Assembly (NCBI RefSeq): GCF_030867145.1
Contig: NC_134428.1
Span: forward strand, 25,337,537 to 25,401,536
Length of the DNA: 64,000 nucleotides
DNA from: Opisthocomus hoazin
Lineage: Eukaryota; Chordata; Aves; Opisthocomiformes; Opisthocomidae
Direction: 5' to 3'
Shown here: piece after piece, positions 38,967-50,647 of the stretch
Position numbering within the stretch: position 1 is the stretch's first letter
How the letters are laid out: the number at the start of each line of letters is the position of its first letter
The notes under the pieces: generated by a model
Seen by the model: only the letters and a program-made list of their open reading frames with translations
Databases searched by the model: none
What the model was told of the DNA's origin: nothing
Made by a program: the position numbers and the translations under genes

Positions 38967-39472
38967 CGCCGCGCCTCACCCCCCCACCCCACCTTCGCCC
39001 GCTCCCATTGGTGGAGCCGCGCCAGACCCCGCGCCGCCATTGGGCGGTGGCGGCGGCGGACCCGCCCACCCCGCCGGGAGCCGGCGTCCCGGCGTCCTCC
39101 TTCGCCCTTCCGCACGGAGCCCGGCTCGCTTCGCTCTCATTGGTCGTCCGCCTCGCCGGCCCGCCCCCCGCGCGCTGCCATTGGCCAGGAGCGGGAGGTC
39201 ACCCCGGCCTGCCGGGCCGTCCCGCCGCCCCGGGGGCTCTTTAGGCAACTCGTTAGGCTCCGGTCCGCCTGGCGCGGAGGTCAGAGGTCACCGAGGGGCG
39301 CGGTGGCTTGGCACCGACGCCGCGACCCTCGCCCGGAACCCGCGCGCGGCGCCCGCGTTTCCCACCGAGCCCCCGTGGCTGCCCGTCCCTGGGCACGCGG
39401 CCCGTTGTTATGACGACACGGCCGTAAAGCCGCCATCTTGGCGGTGCGGCTCGTTGCGACACGGAGGCCGCG
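38967..39472. promoter_or_regulatory. Bidirectional PGP/E4F1 promoter: four CCAAT boxes and a YY1 site
   Basis: 506 bp between divergent start codons, CpG-rich and TATA-less. Inverted CCAAT boxes (ATTGG) lie at 39007, 39039, 39139 and 39180; three are in the extended form CATTGG with G or T next, as NF-Y sites usually are. GCCGCCATCTTGGCGG at 39429-39444 is a strong YY1 site 29 bp before the E4F1 ATG. A weaker GGCCGCCATCG overlaps the PGP start. Confidence 0.75.
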
Positions 39473-42400
39473 ATGGCAACGAGCGCGAGGCCGGCGAGGC
39501 TTACGGCAGCCGCGGCCGAGGAGCAGGAGGGGGCGGCTGGCGCGGGCTCCGGCCCCGCTGCGCCGCCCCCCGGCCCCGCCGCCTTCCTCAGCCTCCCGGC
39601 GCCATTCGGCGAGGAAGGTACCGGGCGCGGGGGACGGGCGGTGCCGCCGCCGCAGGGCCCCGGCCGGAGCCGAGGGGAACGCGGGGGCCGGGGGGGGGGG
39701 CGGTGGGGCCTGCGGAGGCCCGGCCCGGCGGCGGGGTGAGGGGCGGCGGGGGGGTCCTGTCAGCGCCGGTTCTGTCAGCGCGGCCCGGGAGGCGGCTGGC
39801 GGCGGGGTCTCCGTGCCCCGTCCCTCCGCCGGGCTGTGAGAGCGGGGCCCGGGCAGCGGCGATGCCCCGGGAACCACCCCCCCCCACCTCGCTCAGGAGC
39901 CCGCCGGGGCCAGTGCAGCTGCAGCGTTCGGCGTCAGCGCTGCCCCAGTCCGCGTTCTCCCTGTCCGACCGCCGCCTTTTAAACCCTAGACGAGGACGAC
40001 GTGCACAAGTGCGGCCGCTGCCAGGCGGAGTTCACCTCCCTGGAAGAGTTCGTGCAGCACAAGCTGCGGAAGGTCTGCCAGCGAGCCCCCGAAGCGCTGG
40101 CTGCTGCGTCGGCAGCCCTCCTCAGCCCAGAAGCACAAAAGGTGACAGCAGGCTTCTCCTCAAGCCGTGGCAGAAAATAATTAGGATGCAACGGTCTGTT
40201 GGGTTGGAGGGGAGCGAACAGAACGCGGTGTTTTCAAAGGTCGTCGAACCCCTCTGCTAAAGCGTTGTCTGTTCCAGCAGGTCGTTCCTTCTGTCGAGGA
40301 GTCGATAACTGTTGCGCACATCGTTGTTGAAGCGTCGTCAATAGCAGAAGAAATCAGCAACGCATCTGCTCTAGTGGGTGAGCTTCGGGACGTTTGCCTG
40401 CCAGCCCCTGCTGCGTTAGGGGTCCCGTGGCCTCTTCCGACCGATCTGTGTTGGGCTGGGGTGCGTGACGCCCCGCCGCGACTGAGCACTGCCTCAGCGG
40501 TGCGGGAGAGGCGTCCCTGGGCCAGCTCTGCAGTTCTCTGCGTTAGTACAAATCAGCTTCTGTTCCAGAAGCGTCCACGTTAATATTTATGCTGCGATAA
40601 CGAGAGCTTTGCAAAGCCCCGCGTTCCAGGTTTGAAGCGCCCGTTCCCGCTGCGTGAAATGCTGAAACAGTAAAGTGCTCCGGTCGGTCGCGTGAAGCTG
40701 TCCTCTGTGAGGAACACGACTGTCCTCCTGTCCTTTCCGCAGGCAGCGGGCACATCAAGGAAGTCATTGTTGCCGGAGACCACGTCTTTGAAAACCCAAA
40801 CGGTCACGTTGATGGGGAGGTGACTGAAGAGCACGGCAACCCTGATGATCAGGAGCAGGATGCTTCCACAGAACTGATAAAGGTGAAGCTGCTGGTTAAC
40901 AAAGAAGGGCGCTACGTATGCGAGTTATGCCAGAAGACCTTCAAAACGGTAAGTGTCCCTTCAGGGGGTTCGGGTTAGCCAGGTGCTTGGGCTGGTTGTT
41001 AACTAAGATACCTCAAGACTCGGTAACAGCGTGCTGCTCTACTGCATGCTGTGCTTCCAAAAGGAGAGCTCTGCTTTCAGAAGGAGAATTGTCGTTCTTT
41101 ACAGTTGAAATGTGAACTCCTTAACCATTGGGAACCTCTCTTAAAATGAACTGCTTTCCGTAGGCCATCATCCTCAAAGCTCACATGATCACGCACAGCA
41201 GCAGGAAGGACTATGAGTGTAAGCTCTGTGGGACTTCCTTTAGGACAAAAGGCTCTCTGATTCGACACCATCGGCGCCACACTGGTAAGGCAGCTCTCCA
41301 GAACAGGAGTTCCTCCTTGCCGGCGCGCGCTGCGTGCGGTTATCCGGCTTACCTTCCAGTGGGATTTACTGCCGCTTTCCATCTTGTGCTGAGCGGAGAC
41401 CGCGGAGCTCCCTGATGTGTGGAGTGCTGGGGGGCCGCGCGAGGGGCTGGGACGAGCACAGGCTGCTTGCTGTGGAAAGCTGAAAGCTTTCTGCTAGAGC
41501 TCCTGCTGGCTGCGGTTAGTTTAACACTCTGGTTTGGTTCTCGTCGTTTCCAGATGAAAGACCTTACAAATGCAAGAAATGTGGGAAAAGCTTCCGGGAA
41601 TCGGGAGCTTTGACTCGGCACCTGAAATCTCTGACACCTTGCACCGAAAAAATTCGCTTCAACGTGACCAAAGAAATAGTAGTCAACAAAGATGATCTGC
41701 CCGCAGGTCAGTGACGCTGTCAGTGCCTGCCTCGCATCCGATAAAACCGAGCATGCCCCCGGCACCCGAACTATAAATACTTTGTTGGTTCTGAAAAAAA
41801 ATATTGCTGTGGTATTCAGTTTACATCTTTTATATAGCAAAAAGTAATTTATAGAGCTAAACCGCTAAGCTGAAGCGCACGTAGCCAGGCGTTGGCTGTG
41901 AAGAGTCTCTGAGGACCTGGTACAAAGATGGCTTCAGCAGGCGTCTCGTATTCTAAGACAGGTTCTGTGCAGGGCACAGCAAACTGACGGGGGGTGGCAG
42001 TGCGCCAGGTGACTCATTCTGTTGCTCTCCTTGAAGGATCCTGTGGCTCAAACACCGACACCGTGTCAGCAATAGCGAGCGAACCCATCGAGACCTCGCC
42101 CGTCATTCATCTCGTGACGGATGCGAAAGGCAACGTTCTTCACGAAGTCCACGTCCAGATGCAGGAGCTTCCTGTTGTAGATGCAAAATCCCTGGACCAG
42201 GATGTGAGTGTCATTTCTCTTAAATACCCTTCACGTGTTTTAGGCCAAGAAGTATTTCGCCTCAGAAACAAAACTCTCTTAGGTGCTGGGCTTAAATCTG
42301 TGTGGTGGAAGCAAATGGTTAATGAGCTGCTTTTTCATCTGAGAACCCAGAAGGCAAACCCTGCTCTGACCTTGCCTGGCTCTGCTGCGGAGTGGAGCGT

Positions 42401-45400
42401 AGCAGCACGCGTACAGCACGCAGGGGGGTGCGTGGGGTTCACCGCCACCTTCGGGATGATGCGGGAGGTGAGGGGGTGGTTTTGCTGATCATTCCCTGCT
42501 GCGAGACTCTGTGGTGGGAGCAGAGGCTCATCATCCCTTGGACTCTGTGTTTTCAGAGGACAGATTCACCTCATCTTCCTCCCCTGTCCACGATCATTCC
42601 CTCGGTGCTCTTTCCACCCCGTGTCACAGCGCCAGACACCCCAGAAAGGACGCCTGCCGTAGCAGCGCTGCTGTAAAAAAAGGGCCAGTGGTGTTATTTG
42701 CCGTAGCGACTACCAGGCTGTTTATTCCTTCAGCAGTCGCATCCCGAGGAGCTGCCGTGTGAGGGCGAGGTGAACAGCGAGAACCTGCTGAGGCAGGCCA
42801 TGAGGAATTCGGGGATTGTGATAGAGAGAGTCACTGTGGAGGAGATGCAAAAGCCAGAGGAGCCTGCTGGAGCTGCCGCAGAGGAACTCGAAAACGAAGC
42901 GGTGGAAGCAGAAGAGGAGCCGTGTGGGGAACAGTGTGTTGAAGTAGAGCACGCGGAGTCTGTATGTTTGTGTTCTGTAGATGGTTTCATCTTCTGTGCC
43001 TCACTGGGTTGTGGACAGCAGCGTAGCCTCACCGCCCTGCGCGTTATCCTCAGCGCATCCCTCCCTGTGCCTGGGTCTTCGTGTTGTGTTCTTCACGTGC
43101 GCTTTAGCTGTAGTGTTCATGTGTTTGTGCACGCTCACGCACGTGCTCGTTCTCTCGCACTTCCCCCCCCCCTTAACAATATAGCTCTCTTTCTTGTCAA
43201 AGCTGGAGTATTTAATTGGGAATTGGGTTAGAAAAACTTGCTGTACACACCGGTAAACAAATGTTTATGTTTTACCCTTTTCTCTCTGATAGACAGATGC
43301 AGAAGGGACAAATGGGTACAAAAGTTACATTTGTCCTCACTGTAATGAAGCCTTCAGTGAAGCTGCTTCCCTCGAAACACACATCAAACGTCATTTAGGT
43401 AAAGTTCTGCTGCTTCTGCTGTTGTCCAGAACGCACTGTGTCCTGCTATGATCTTAAGCATAGTACAGCTTCCTTTGTTTCAGATTCCTTGCCTTTGCAG
43501 GGCCGTTAGCCATGCAAAATCATTGCTGCTTAACACACAAATATGAAAGAGTTGACGTCGGTTGAGGACTAGAACAGAGAGTAAAAGAAAAATTAAAAAA
43601 AAAAGTTGCCATGTTTCAGGGCCTGCACTGCATCCCTGAAAGCAGAATTTTGTGGCGAGGCCAGTAAAAAGGTTTGCGAGGCAGCACAGGTTGATAGGCT
43701 GGAACTGCTGCTTGAAAGGCACCAAAGGCCGTAAGAGCAACGTCTGAGCAGAATTCGCTTATGAGCGAGACAAAGCCCATACGCGCAGCTGAAAATACAA
43801 TTTCCCTCCTTCTCCGGGTTAGACTTTTTGTAAGAATTTTGTTACAGCACATACTAGAAGCTGCTGCTGGTTGTCCTGTATCAGCTGTGTGTTCTCTCTC
43901 CAGATTACAAGCCTTTCAAGTGTGAGGAGTGTGGCAAAGAGTTCACAAAGGGCTACCTGCTAAAAAAGCATCGAGAGGTGCACGTGAACGAACGGCGTTT
44001 CCGCTGTGGGGAGTGTGGCAAGCTCTACAAGACCATCGCACACGTGAAGGGGCATCGACGAGTGCATTCTGATGAGCGGCCCTATTCCTGCCCGAAGTGT
44101 GGCAAGCGGTACAAGACCAAGGTGTGCCTCCCTCACAGCAGGCTTGCCTTCAGATTCTCCTTTCCAGAGCCAGGGTCTGGGAGAAGTTAGGAGGCTTTTC
44201 TCCTGAAAGAACAAACGCCAACTCACCTCCCTCTGAGATGATCTGAAGCTCTGGAAAGAGCTTTTGGTTTTGTGGGGAAAAGAGGGGCAGTGTTAGTAAA
44301 ACCTTCACAAGGGTGTGTAGCGATAGGACAAGGGGGAGTGGCTCTAAACTAAAAGAGGGCAGATTGAGATGAGATACTTAGAAGAAATTCTTCCCTGTGA
44401 GGGTGGTGAGGCCCTGGCCCAGGCTGCCCAGAGAAGCTGTGGCTGCCACCTCCCTGGCAGTGCTCAAGGCCAGGTTGGATGGAGCTCTGAGCACCCTGGG
44501 CTGGGGGAAGATGTCCCTGCTGATGGCAGGGGGCTTGGAACCAGATGATCTTTAAGGTCCCTTCCAACACAAACCATTCTAGGATTCTGTGATAAGAAAC
44601 TGCTCCTTTGTGTGTGAAAAAATGACGTAACAATAACAAGCCCAAGTATTTATTGTGTCTTAAATGAGAGTAAGTCCTCAAAGTTGTTGATTTTTACCCC
44701 AGAAGGTAAATACTGCTTGCCTGAGTTTGTCATTCCCTTTAGCTGCCCTTCCCTTGCTTCTCCCTTTGTGCAGAATGCCCAGCAAGTTCATTTCCGTACG
44801 CACTTGGAGGATAAGCCCTACGTCTGCCAGTACTGCAGCCGGGGCTTTCGGGAAAAGGGCTCGCTGGTCCGCCACATCCGCCACCACACGGGGGAAAAGC
44901 CCTTCAAGTGTTACAAGTGCGGGCGAGGGTTTGCAGAGCACGGCACGCTCAACAGGCACCTGAGAACCAAAGGTGAGACGGCAAAGCGCATCTGCGGTGG
45001 GGGGTGCCTTGTTCTGGGGTTTGGTCTGGACAAGCTGCTTTTTGGCTGAATGGCCGTGATTTTTCAGAGTGGATCTGACGACCTTCGTCCAAGGCCACTC
45101 CTTTATCTGCATCTCAGTTGTATCAGAAAGAGATGCGTTATATTTTTTTCATCTACATTGATCAGTATTTCTATTGTGATCTTTCTGACCAAAAATGATG
45201 CTGAACAAACAGCCATAAACCAGTTCTAACATAAATCTAGATCAGCTAAAGAGAAAGATAACCAAAGTAGAATTTGCATCAGGAATCTTAACTGCAGGAG
45301 TGCTGTGGGCTCCCTGCGCCAAGCTCTGGCTTCAGTGGTCTCTGCAGCGTCGCCTGACGCGGGGAAGACAGATCTGACAGCGTACGAGAGTCAGCCCTGA

Positions 45401-48256
45401 GCTGCAAAGTGGTTCTGTTCCAAGGCTACCCAGAGAGGGAGAAAACTGACAGTTTCACAAAGTAATGCCAGAGAGTGCTTGATTTCTGTGTTGGGGAAGA
45501 GGTGAGAAGACTGAAACTTCTGATGTGGCACATGTTGCTATGGTTAAACTGGCCAAATCGGTTTTCTGGCATGAAGTTTGGGGGTTTTATGAAATCCTGT
45601 GAAAACGCGAAGCATGGGTGTTCTGCGAGGAGCATGTCCTAAGCAGAGTTAAGTTCTCACAGGTAATCTTGTTTGATCGGATTAGTTGCACTGGACCTGC
45701 TGCTCCTTTAGCTCCTAAGCACAGATTTTCAAACTTCTTCAGGGAGTGGTGATGATGCATTGAGATTGTAAAGGACAATGCAAGTTTACTGGAGGAAAAA
45801 AGAGTTTCCTTGGTAGATCGTGAAATGTAATGCATAAGCAGAAAAGATGGGCGACTTAAAATATACCAGAAGTCTCACTGTATGTTCTTCACGGACGGCT
45901 TTTGAAATCCTGCATGGTTTTACACATCTGAATTTCCTTGTGTATTTTTTTGAAATGACACTGGACGGTTGCTCTGCTCCAGGCGCAGTCCTGGTGCCAG
46001 GCGTCACGCAGGCCTCTTCCCGGCCATCACTTGGCCTGTCTCGGTGGGATGACTGTTGGCTGACTGCTGGTTGCTTGTCAGAGGCATCCCGTTAGAGGGG
46101 TCTCGTTTGTGCCACGTAGTATTCTCCAGGTATTCCTGTATTTGAGATGGTTATGAAAAAATAATGTTTTCCTGGCATTTCTGGAATACCATTCAGGTGG
46201 CTGCCTCCTTGCTTTGAAAGAGGTGGAAGAAGTGGTGGTGTCTGAGGAAAGCCAGTCGGCGGACAACTTAGCTGCCACAGTCATTTCTGAAGATCCTCAC
46301 ACTGTTTTGGTAGAGTTTTCTTCAGTGGTGGCGGACACTCAGGAGTACATCATCGAGGTAAGAACGGGGCCAACAGCCTTCTCATTCTGAACTTAGCACG
46401 GTACTTTGTCAGGCAAAACCGCCGCTGTGCGTGTGCCTCAGCTAGGCTTTTGGGAGAAGGTAGAACGGGATCTAGCCAGCGCTGCCCCTGCCAGCACGAC
46501 CCTGGGAAGACGCAGGATTAATCCTGTTCAGCAGGCGAGCCCGGGGAGCCTGCTTCCCTGCCCTTCTGAAGTCCTGCATGTGATGTAGGCAGGAAAACGA
46601 GACTGCAGGGAAGGCTGACGGTAGTTTGTCAGCAGGCTGAGAACTTGTGACCACACCAGATTTTACATCCTCACAAACTTGCTCTAGCTTTCCCGCAACT
46701 TTTACCTCCTTTTTTCTCCCATTTCTATTTTGCTTATTTTGTCCAAAATAATATCTGTTGTTTTTATCTGGCTGTGGCTGCCAAAAGCAATGAAATACAC
46801 ATTTCGCTTTCTCCCCCTTTGTGACAGAGCCAGCACTCATCTGTGCAGAATAACACAGTCTGTTTATTATTATATTTATTATTATTATGGCAATCCCTTC
46901 AGTGCTGCCATAGTTTTTCTCCCACAGAAGAACCTGCCAGTTGGCTGAGTCACGCTGAGAAAGGGTGCTCCCGTTCAGTTGCTCGTGAGCACTTTGCGTT
47001 ACTTTTAAGTAGCTCTGGATAATGGGATTTGGAGAGAATTCCAAGGAGAAGTTGTCTTCAGAGTAGCTACTGCATCATCAGGGGAACAGAAAGACTTTTC
47101 TAAAGGATCTTAGTGTCTTATATCTTGGTAATAAAAGATTTTTTTATAGTAATCTAAAAAGACAATCATCATATTTTGTCTTTCAAGACTGCTACTGAAG
47201 ACATGGAGACCAGCGAAGCTACTGAAATAATAGAGGGAACAAGACATGAGGTAAAGCAGCCACATAAACTCTTATTTTGGGGACTTGCTGTAGATGAAAT
47301 GCATCACTTCTACCATCTGAAAGTCATGCTGAATAAACCCAACTTCACAGAATTAATTTACCTACCTCTGTAGTTTTGCAGACTTGTCTGCACAAAAACC
47401 CCACACTGGTCATACTGGGTTTGACTGGGCTGTTAACCCCGGGTCCTCTCAGCGATGGTGGGTAGTGACTGGCGTGGCTTCATACACGAGAGCACAGCTG
47501 CCAGCTGAGAACTGTACAATAACGCTTCAGCCTTGGGGAAACGATCCTCGCAAGGCGCTCCCCGATGCGTGAAACAACGGGTGCTGCAGCTCAGCAGCTG
47601 GCTGGGCTCTGCACCTGCCTTCTGTCAGTGTTGGTGTACGGGCACACGTGGGTCGGGTTTTCCCAAGTGCAGTGGTTTGACTTCCTGCAGGAAGCGCCCT
47701 GCTGACGAAGCATCTTCAGCAACACGTTCTAGGAGTCTGCTGTTCTCGTTGAGAGCTTCAGTGAGCAGCAGGAGGAAACTGGAATTAAATACTGCTTGTT
47801 GTACTGCCCTGCGGGTCATCAAGCGCTGTTTACGGCAATGATAATTGTCTACTTGTAACAGAGTCCCACACACCGAGAAATAACGTGGCCTCTCTTCTCT
47901 TCATGTAGGTCGACAGCCACATTATGAAGGTCGTGCAACAAATAGTCAATCAAGCAAACTCTGGTCACCAGATCATTGTGCAGAACGTCACCGTGGCAGA
48001 AAACTCTGAAGTGACCACGGATGCTGCAGACACCATCACCATCGCCACCCCCGAAAGCCTCACGGAGCAGGTCGCCATGACGCTGGCCTCCGCCATCGGC
48101 GAAGGAGCCGTGCTGACTACGGAGGGTAGCATCGAGACGGAAGAAGCAACGGTGACGATGGTGGCGTCCGAGGACATTGAAATAATGGAACACGCAGGAG
48201 AGTTTGTGATCTCCTCCCAGGAGGGGGAGGTGGAAGTCCAGACTGTGATTGTGTAA
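39473..48256 (+). CDS. E4F1: E4F1 zinc-finger transcription factor and atypical ubiquitin E3 ligase
   Basis: Fourteen coding exons give 788 aa (human 784): 39473-39617, 39990-40141, 40278-40377, 40743-40948, 41164-41284, 41554-41706, 42037-42203, 42734-42961, 43293-43398, 43904-44121, 44774-44972, 46197-46357, 47188-47250, 47909-48256. E4F1 regulates cell cycle and mitochondrial genes and modifies p53. Domains: N-terminal CxxC segment KCGRCQAEFTSLEEFVQHKL (about 53-75) next to the E3 region; C2H2 fingers at about 190-212, 218-240 and an incomplete third (YKCKKCGKSFRESGALTRHL); an acidic linker; six fingers between about 435 and 597 (for example FKCEECGKEFTKGYLLKKH, YVCQYCSRGFREKGSLVRH); and a C-terminal region with SSVVADTQEYIIE, SEATEIIEGT, IATPESLTEQVAMTLASAI and terminal VQTVIV. 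Exons 3 and 8 begin at tandem AGs. All nine fingers keep their order relative to human. Confidence 0.97.
44318..44592 (+). mobile_element. Older CR1 fragment in E4F1 intron 10
   Basis: Similar in kind to the fragment at 29727: GAAGAAATTCTTCCCTGTG, CCCAGAGAAGCTGTGGCTGC, GGGGGAAGATGTCCCTGC, tail CTAGGATTCTGTGAT. About 275 bp, same strand as E4F1. Confidence 0.85.
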
Positions 48257-48948
48257 CGAACAGCGTGCAGCTAGCGACAGGCTGTTTTTCTCCAGTTTGG
48301 GGAATTTGATCAGTCCTAAGTTTGCCATTGTAATTGTTCAGAGAGCAAGGGAGAGAATGCTTCTGTAGGTAAGCGGCTTAATACAGCCCCGAGATGTTTT
48401 CTGTTTGAAATGGAAATAACAGCAGTAAAACACCTCTGCATGGTTATACTGTGCAAGTGACTGACACGCCCTATTTGACAGTCTCAGTATTTTGTACAGC
48501 TGCCTCAGAGGAGGATCCTTTGTGAAGCATTCGCCTCTGACCACAGGACAGGAGTGTTCTGGTGTTTAGATTTAAAAGGATTCAGAAAGTGAAGCAAGTA
48601 TGTGGGGTCTCAGGAGAGACTACTTAATCATATGCATTTAAAACAAACCAAGAAAACCAAACGAAGGAGTGCTGGTGTGCATTCACCACCGCTCAAACTT
48701 TCATGCCTTCAGCCTCACTACTTTAGTCCTCCTAAGGCATGGTACTGCAGTATTTTTCTTTTCTTTTATACCCTGGACAAGTAGCCTTATGTACTGGTCT
48801 ACGAAAGAATGCATCCTTGTACCCTTGCAGTGCTGACAGGCTACTCTGAGAGCTAGTCTGTTGGTGTGTAAAGCCATATTGTATATGATTTTTTTTTTTA
48901 AAACCATATATGGATTTTTAATGGCATATTGTACAGATTCAGCATGTA

Positions 48949-48972
48949 AATAAATACATTTTTAAAAATAAA
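48949..48972 (+). terminator. E4F1: Two E4F1 poly(A) signals
   Basis: AATAAA at 48949-48954 and again at 48967-48972, about 700 bp past the stop codon, in an AT-rich context. The 3' UTR therefore spans about 48257-48995. Confidence 0.8.
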
Positions 48973-48995
48973 AGTTATTTAAAGTTCTTACTGTA

Positions 48996-50640
48996 TTTTT
49001 CCAATTTCTGCTCTATTATCGCTCAAAGAGAAGAATTTCAGGAAAGAGAACAGGGCCACTTAACATTGTGCTTCAGAAACCCTCAGCGCTGGGCGAGTCA
49101 AAGACCCTGCTTTTCCCCAAACACACAAGCCTCTAGAAGCAGCCAGTACTTGTGTGCTTTGGAGATCATTCGCCCGCTCCCCAGGCAGAGGGATTTCAGA
49201 AGGTCACTTGCTGTAAGCTTGCTTTTGTCTCCCACTGTTACAGCCGAGGGTTTTCTGGAGGGACAGCGATGAGGTGCCCATCGGCGTTCACCTGGACAAT
49301 CCCTGCACAGAAGCGGGAGGCCACGTCGCTGCCGTGCGCGTAAAGGGGCTGCTCAGTGACTGCAGAAACAGCCACAGCAGCTGGAACCTCCCCTGCTGCA
49401 AAGTGCCCCAAACACCAACACCCGAGACGCGGCTGAGCCCCTCGCTGTGAACAGATCCATCAAACAACAGGATAACGAGGAGAAATGCCAGAAGGATTAA
49501 GTTTGTAGTCTGTCAGGACCTGTATTTCGAGAGCTCAATATCAGATTTCTGATGCCCTTTTCAGGACGCTGAAATTTTGTCCAGAAATCTACCCTTCTCA
49601 TGGCTCTAAGGCTGAAATGGCATCTTATTTTGAATGAGCTGAAAAGAGGTACCAAGAAATAGACGTAGCAGGTAAGGAGAAGTAGCACTTGCAGTAGTTT
49701 CCTGTCAGAAATTAAGGTGCTCCATATCAGTGCAAATCTGCAGTAGAACATGGTTTCTGCAGGCAAAGATTCTGCCAGTAATCATGGGTTTTTTTCAGCT
49801 AAATACATGCAACCTATTCTACATCTTGTTAAGAGTAATGGGTTAATCATTTGCCAAACAAAGGTACTCACAAAAAGATGAAGCTTCCTTGAAGTTCACA
49901 GCAGCTCTGTGTTAGCTCCGCCTCGTCAGCACGCACACAGAGAAGATTCGCTTCAGGTAAGCTGGACCAAACTCGCCTCTCCATACCAGCCAACTCACTG
50001 CTGGTCCCTCCACCAAGGAAACAAGACTGAGCTTAACCTCACAAATCTCACCAAGGAAAGTACCTTAAATAGGGCTCTGCTGAGGCATCGTTAATCAGAA
50101 TACTGCTGAAAATAGTAACAGCTGAATACAGTCAGCTGGGAATTACTATTTTCCTGCAGGACTAAAAAAAAAAGGCAACTAGTTGACAAATAGATGAATT
50201 CGGGTGTTTACCACTTCCACATGTGTGACACTGCTGTGTTCCTGCAAAGTCTCCTGCAAGAAGACCTACTTAAGAGATACCAAAGTAACTGAGGAACTCA
50301 GTTTGCCTTTTATGCAGTGGTATAACGCAGCACGCAGACAGTAATCACAGAAAAAAGAAGTTCCTTGTGCGCGTGTTCCTGAGCTGACCCTCACTCTAGT
50401 ACTGCTTGCTTCAATACTGCACCCGTGTCTGACCAGCCCTCGTCACAACCGGCACGAGCAGCGTTACAGATAAACTCTGCAGAACTCCAGATTTTTGAAG
50501 ACTGGTTGGCTTTAAGAAAACATATTTTCCAGTTAGTTAATTGAAATACAGTAACCTTTTTACAAAAGTTGTTTGGGGCACGAAAGCACGCTGCTGAAAT
50601 GAGGTCTTACAAAAAGTGTAAAAGTGCGCATATGAGGAAC
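48996..50640. other. Convergent intergenic region between E4F1 and ZDHHC4
   Basis: Contains the ZDHHC4 3' UTR; no canonical minus-strand AATAAA was found, so its end is unassigned. At 49238-49386 the minus strand carries a short open peptide-like stretch behind an acceptor-like sequence, discussed as a finding. Otherwise AT-richer, non-repetitive, no gene supported. Confidence 0.45.
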
Positions 50641-50647
50641 AGCATCT

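Noticed and set aside
45100-46190. Missed E4F1 exon in the long intron 11
   Set aside because: Exon 11 joins exon 12 in phase to give RTKGGCLL as in human, so no coding sequence is missing.
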